NCBI GenBank assembly: GCA_946887045.1
Contig: CAMPKC010000072.1
Span: forward strand, 1 to 18,681
Direction: 5' to 3'
DNA from: an uncultured Sphingobacteriaceae bacterium
GTDB taxonomy: Bacteria; Bacteroidota; Bacteroidia; Sphingobacteriales; Sphingobacteriaceae
Length of the DNA stretch: 18,681 nucleotides
This document shows, in pieces, positions 16,001-18,681 of the stretch; position 1 is the stretch's first letter; each line of letters starts with the position of its first letter. The position numbers and the translations under genes are program-made. Under the pieces are notes generated by a model. The model had not been told where the DNA came from and did no database searches. It saw only the letters and a program-made list of their open reading frames with translations.

Positions 16001-16786
16001 CTAATAGTCAAGTTTCACATATACCTTGTCATTTTTTTCCTCGACTTTATATACAGAAATTCCATCACAAGCCGGACCAGTTTTAATCTCTCCACTTTCA
16101 GTATCGAATTGGGAGCCATGCCATGGACATTGTACTGTTCCACTAATCATAGCTCCCCCTGCGAGCGAAGCTCCTTTATGCGTACATCGATCATCAAACG
16201 CCACATAACCTTCAGCTGTTCTGCCTAAAACAACTCTTTTATCGGGAAAATGAAGCAATTTCATTTGATCGGACTGTAACTCATTTAAATCAGCTACCTC
16301 AATCCAACCGCTTGTTTGATTAAAGTAAGATTCCTTCCACTTTCCGGCATTCGCATATCGCGGATCGACGCCAATTTGATTGCGATGTACAAGCGTTCCT
16401 CCCATCCAGCCGGCAATACTCATAAGAATTACCCCAAATGCTTCGATAGCAATTATAGTCAATGAGATTTCATATCCACGAAAGAAAAAAGCGCCAATAA
16501 AGAGCAAAAGCATCGTAACATTCAGCAAACCGTGTTTTGCTGCCCTGCTTTTTGCAGAACTTTTCGGCGGAACGGTATACAGAAAATCGATAATACCCGG
16601 AATAGCCGCTGCTAAGGCACCGATAATGCCGCCCAACTCCAAATATTTCCCAAACTGCCAATAAACAGTTGATCCACTCAGAGCTGCCAAAACATCTGTT
16701 ATAAACGCGCCGATAAAGAAGGCGACCGGAAACACAATGAGTATCGGATGGAGCGGATGGCCTTTGATGTGAGCTTTACTTTTCAT
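16001..16786 (-). CDS. DUF2231 membrane domain fused to a Rieske [2Fe-2S] domain
   Basis: This 261-aa protein has two parts. Residues 5 to about 140 form a four-helix DUF2231 membrane domain with its usual histidines: GHPLHPILIVFPVAFF (H10, H13), KHGLLN (H85) and GGTLVHR (H134). Residues 160-261 form a Rieske ferredoxin-like domain with both cluster motifs, CTHKG (C201, H203) and CPWHGSQF (C220, H223), followed by GEIKTGPA as in Rieske ferredoxins of oxygenase systems. The membrane part could bind haem through its histidines, but that is inference. The ATG at 16786 lies within the last codons of the upstream hydroxylase-family gene (11-nt overlap), implying translational coupling. The fusion therefore looks like a membrane-tethered electron carrier for that enzyme. 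Confidence 0.85.
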   Translation of the reverse strand: MKSKAHIKGHPLHPILIVFPVAFFIGAFITDVLAALSGSTVYWQFGKYLELGGIIGALAAAIPGIIDFLYTVPPKSSAKSRAAKHGLLNVTMLLLFIGAFFFRGYEISLTIIAIEAFGVILMSIAGWMGGTLVHRNQIGVDPRYANAGKWKESYFNQTSGWIEVADLNELQSDQMKLLHFPDKRVVLGRTAEGYVAFDDRCTHKGASLAGGAMISGTVQCPWHGSQFDTESGEIKTGPACDGISVYKVEEKNDKVYVKLDY

Positions 16787-17729
16787 AGCTATGATATATG
16801 GTAGAAGTTTCTTTTAATTTTCCATCACGACATTTTCTCTTGTAAATCTCCCCAGGACTTCCAAAGGCGTAGAAAAACTTTTCTCGTATACCCTTCGCAT
16901 TTGCTACATCTTTAACCAGATCAGCAAATTCATGGAAATTTAAATAAACAGGATTTAGCCGATCGCCTATTTTGGTGGTTAGTCCATATTCGGGCGGTTC
17001 ATCTTCATGATAATACGTACCAAAAATCCTGTCCCATATAATGAACGTTGCTGCAAAATTCTTATCCAGATATTTCTTCTGGGATCCATGATGTACCCGA
17101 TGGTTAGACGGAGTTGCAAAAACATATTCAATAATCGGATGAAGCTTTCCTATGTATTCTGTATGAACCCAAAACTGGAAAAGAACGCTTATTTGACTGG
17201 TAACAAAAAAAATAACCGGGTGAAAACCAATAAGAGCAAGTGGTAAAAAGAAAATGATTTTCAAATTCTGCAACCAGCTCATCCGGAAGGAAACAGTTAA
17301 GTTGTAATGCTCGGCCGAATGATGAACCACGTGAGTAGCCCAAAAGAACCGGTTAAAATGAGAAATCCGATGCGACCAGTAGCTGCAGAAATCGAATATA
17401 ATGTAACAGGGAATAATTGTCCACCAGCCAAAAGAAATCCGCCAGGGTACTATATTGTAAATCCATACGGCGCCATAGAACAGACCAATTTTTATGAATA
17501 AATTAATGGCTATGTTTCCAAAGCCCACTAATACGGATCCGACTGACTCTTTTACCCGATAGTTTGACTTCTGTAAATACCATGAATATCCTATTTCCAA
17601 AAGGGTTAAAGCCGCGATCACCGGAATTGCGAAAACAATTATATCGGGTGAGCTTTTTTCGAGCTTCGTAATCTCTCCGTATGGGATTTTGCTTGCTCCA
17701 AAAATGGGATTTCCCTTTAATAAAATCAT
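16776..17729 (-). CDS. Fatty acid hydroxylase / sterol desaturase superfamily membrane protein
   Basis: This 317-aa integral membrane protein carries the histidine clusters that bind the non-haem diiron site of this superfamily: HRISH (120-124), HVVHHSAEHYN (133-143, with HH at 136-137), a further H189 (WVHTEY) and HRVHH (210-214). Membrane segments lie around 30-50, 65-92, 100-118 and 150-185. Family members hydroxylate or desaturate lipids, carotenoids or sterol-like molecules using O2 and an electron donor; the substrate cannot be told here. The C-terminal ~75 residues after the last cluster (DRIFGTYYHEDEPPEYG) match the superfamily. The frame reaches a TTG at 17735; ATG 17729 is preferred. 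It lies 45 nt after the PRC-barrel gene and overlaps the Rieske gene by 11 nt. Confidence 0.88.
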   Translation of the reverse strand: MILLKGNPIFGASKIPYGEITKLEKSSPDIIVFAIPVIAALTLLEIGYSWYLQKSNYRVKESVGSVLVGFGNIAINLFIKIGLFYGAVWIYNIVPWRISFGWWTIIPCYIIFDFCSYWSHRISHFNRFFWATHVVHHSAEHYNLTVSFRMSWLQNLKIIFFLPLALIGFHPVIFFVTSQISVLFQFWVHTEYIGKLHPIIEYVFATPSNHRVHHGSQKKYLDKNFAATFIIWDRIFGTYYHEDEPPEYGLTTKIGDRLNPVYLNFHEFADLVKDVANAKGIREKFFYAFGSPGEIYKRKCRDGKLKETSTIYHSYEK

Positions 17730-17774
17730 TTCCAAATTTAATGCAAGGTCGGTTTTAACTACTTAGACATACAT

Positions 17775-18530
17775 TCAATTGCTTTGATCTTTAAGCTGAT
17801 CGTAATCGAACTCAGCAACATCCTTAAATTCGGTTACTGATTGATCAAGGTAAATCGCCGAATGCTCATCTTCGATTTTTTGAATTTTATTGGCTGGAAT
17901 GAGGATTTTTTTTCCGGAATACCAGTCGCCTGTTTCTACTACCAAAGATGAGATATGCCAGGTCGAGCCATCAAGCAAAAAATCTTTTATCTCGCCAAGT
18001 TCACCATCAGTGGCATAGATGATATATTCTTTAAAGTCCTTAAAACTTCTTAAATGCAGATTACCTGTGGGATGCTGAACATTCTCCGTTCCAGCGCCTG
18101 AGTCCTCTTTATGATGATGAACCTCGTCCGAAATACTGTCAGCAAAAGGAATTCCCGGAGCAATAACACCCCCAACCATCCCTGAAGTCATAAAACCTAC
18201 ACCAGCGCCTGTATTTATCGGCCACGAATAATAATTATGGAGATCCGTTTCCTGCTGATGTGAAACCGGCTTATCGGTATCAATATCAGGGCTGTGTTTG
18301 ATCTGATCTTTGGTTAAGTTTACCGGAAAAGTCCGGGCATCCCACTGAGGCGTTTCCAGAGCTACCGGCGAAAGAAGCACTTTCCGGCCAAACAGCCAAT
18401 TGCCTGTCTCGACAATCAAATAGCGTATATTCCAAGTTTGATCATCGAAATAAAAATCTTTGACCTCCCCTATTTCGCCATCAGTAGCTCCCATTGTAAA
18501 GCCTATCAAATTATCTGTACTATGTAACAT
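17775..18530 (-). CDS. Protein with two PRC-barrel domains
   Basis: This 251-aa soluble protein is made of two PRC-barrel domains joined by a linker. Domain 1 (about 1-85) contains ATDGEIGEVKDF (15-26) and VETGNWLFGRKVLLSP. Domain 2 (about 160-240) repeats this as ATDGELGEIKDF (173-184) and VETGDWYSGKKILIPA, showing an internal duplication. The first domain is followed by DIDTDKPVSHQQE and LHNYYSWP (97-104), a signature of stress-associated PRC proteins. The linker (105-158) has a glycine-rich stretch, then an acidic His-rich stretch (EVHHHKEDSG). PRC barrels occur in photosynthetic reaction centre H subunits and RimM; here the role is unknown. It is the first gene of the three-gene set and has an exceptionally strong Shine-Dalgarno sequence. 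Confidence 0.88.
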   Translation of the reverse strand: MLHSTDNLIGFTMGATDGEIGEVKDFYFDDQTWNIRYLIVETGNWLFGRKVLLSPVALETPQWDARTFPVNLTKDQIKHSPDIDTDKPVSHQQETDLHNYYSWPINTGAGVGFMTSGMVGGVIAPGIPFADSISDEVHHHKEDSGAGTENVQHPTGNLHLRSFKDFKEYIIYATDGELGEIKDFLLDGSTWHISSLVVETGDWYSGKKILIPANKIQKIEDEHSAIYLDQSVTEFKDVAEFDYDQLKDQSN

Positions 18531-18534
18531 AGCG

Positions 18535-18540
18535 CCTCCT
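18535..18540 (-). promoter_or_regulatory. Consensus Shine-Dalgarno AGGAGG before the PRC-barrel gene
   Basis: Minus-strand AGGAGG lies 4 nt before the ATG at 18530. No other gene in the window has such a match, and Bacteroidota mostly do not use Shine-Dalgarno pairing. The site confirms the start choice and stands out from the local norm. Confidence 0.6.
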
Positions 18541-18681
18541 GTTTTAATTTGTTAGAGATATTATTTACCGTCTTTTAAATGAATAATCCTGGCGTGAATT
18601 TGTTTTCGGAAAAATACTTTTTAGAAATCTGTATTGATTTCCGGTCTAAAACAATTCAGCGAATTATATGCTTATTAAGAA

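Noticed and set aside
1..18681. CRISPR arrays, insertion sequences, integrases, toxin-antitoxin or defence genes
   Set aside because: No regularly spaced repeats of array type, no transposase motifs, no terminal inverted repeats and no defence-associated domains were seen.

Overview
This is a chromosomal, AT-rich window from a member of the Bacteroidota, most likely a Sphingobacteriia-like lineage (genus not determinable by eye). Three things support this. Promoter-like sites match the Bacteroidota form TTTG-N19/20-TAnnTTTG. Most genes lack Shine-Dalgarno sequences. The gene content is typical: a DUF2723 membrane protein, an alpha-2-macroglobulin-like exported protein, and pth-rplY-prs next to a tRNA-Gln. 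No mobile element, phage gene, CRISPR array or rRNA was seen.

Layout. 1-2337 (-) is the N-terminal 779 codons of a large secreted alpha-2-macroglobulin-family protein cut by the window edge. 2395-4845 (-) is a housekeeping cluster read as tRNA-Gln(UUG), prs (PRPP synthase), rplY (ribosomal protein L25/Ctc) and pth (peptidyl-tRNA hydrolase). 5049-8066 (+) is a large DUF2723 membrane protein, probably a GT-C type protein O-mannosyltransferase. It faces accA (8192-9145, -) across a bidirectional terminator. 9307-10302 (+) is an isolated exported GH43 glycosidase, facing phoU across a 17-bp hairpin.

10345-14633 (-) is a complete pstS-pstC-pstA-pstB-phoU phosphate uptake operon. Its promoter region carries TTAACAT repeats in strict 11-bp register, overlapping a TACTTTTG -7 element, which looks like a Pho box. 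14891-15918 holds two unannotated-size membrane micro-ORFs (35 and 39 aa, +) around a secreted Spy/LTxxQ-like protein (15086-15484, -). 16001-18530 (-) is a three-gene set: a double PRC-barrel protein, a membrane fatty-acid-hydroxylase/sterol-desaturase family protein, and a DUF2231-Rieske fusion. The last two overlap by 11 nt, suggesting a diiron oxygenase with its own membrane-tethered electron carrier.

Most of the window is ordinary housekeeping and transport. The parts most worth a second look are the Rieske/hydroxylase/PRC set, the 11-bp-periodic Pho box, the hairpin abutting the accA start codon, and the two micro-proteins.
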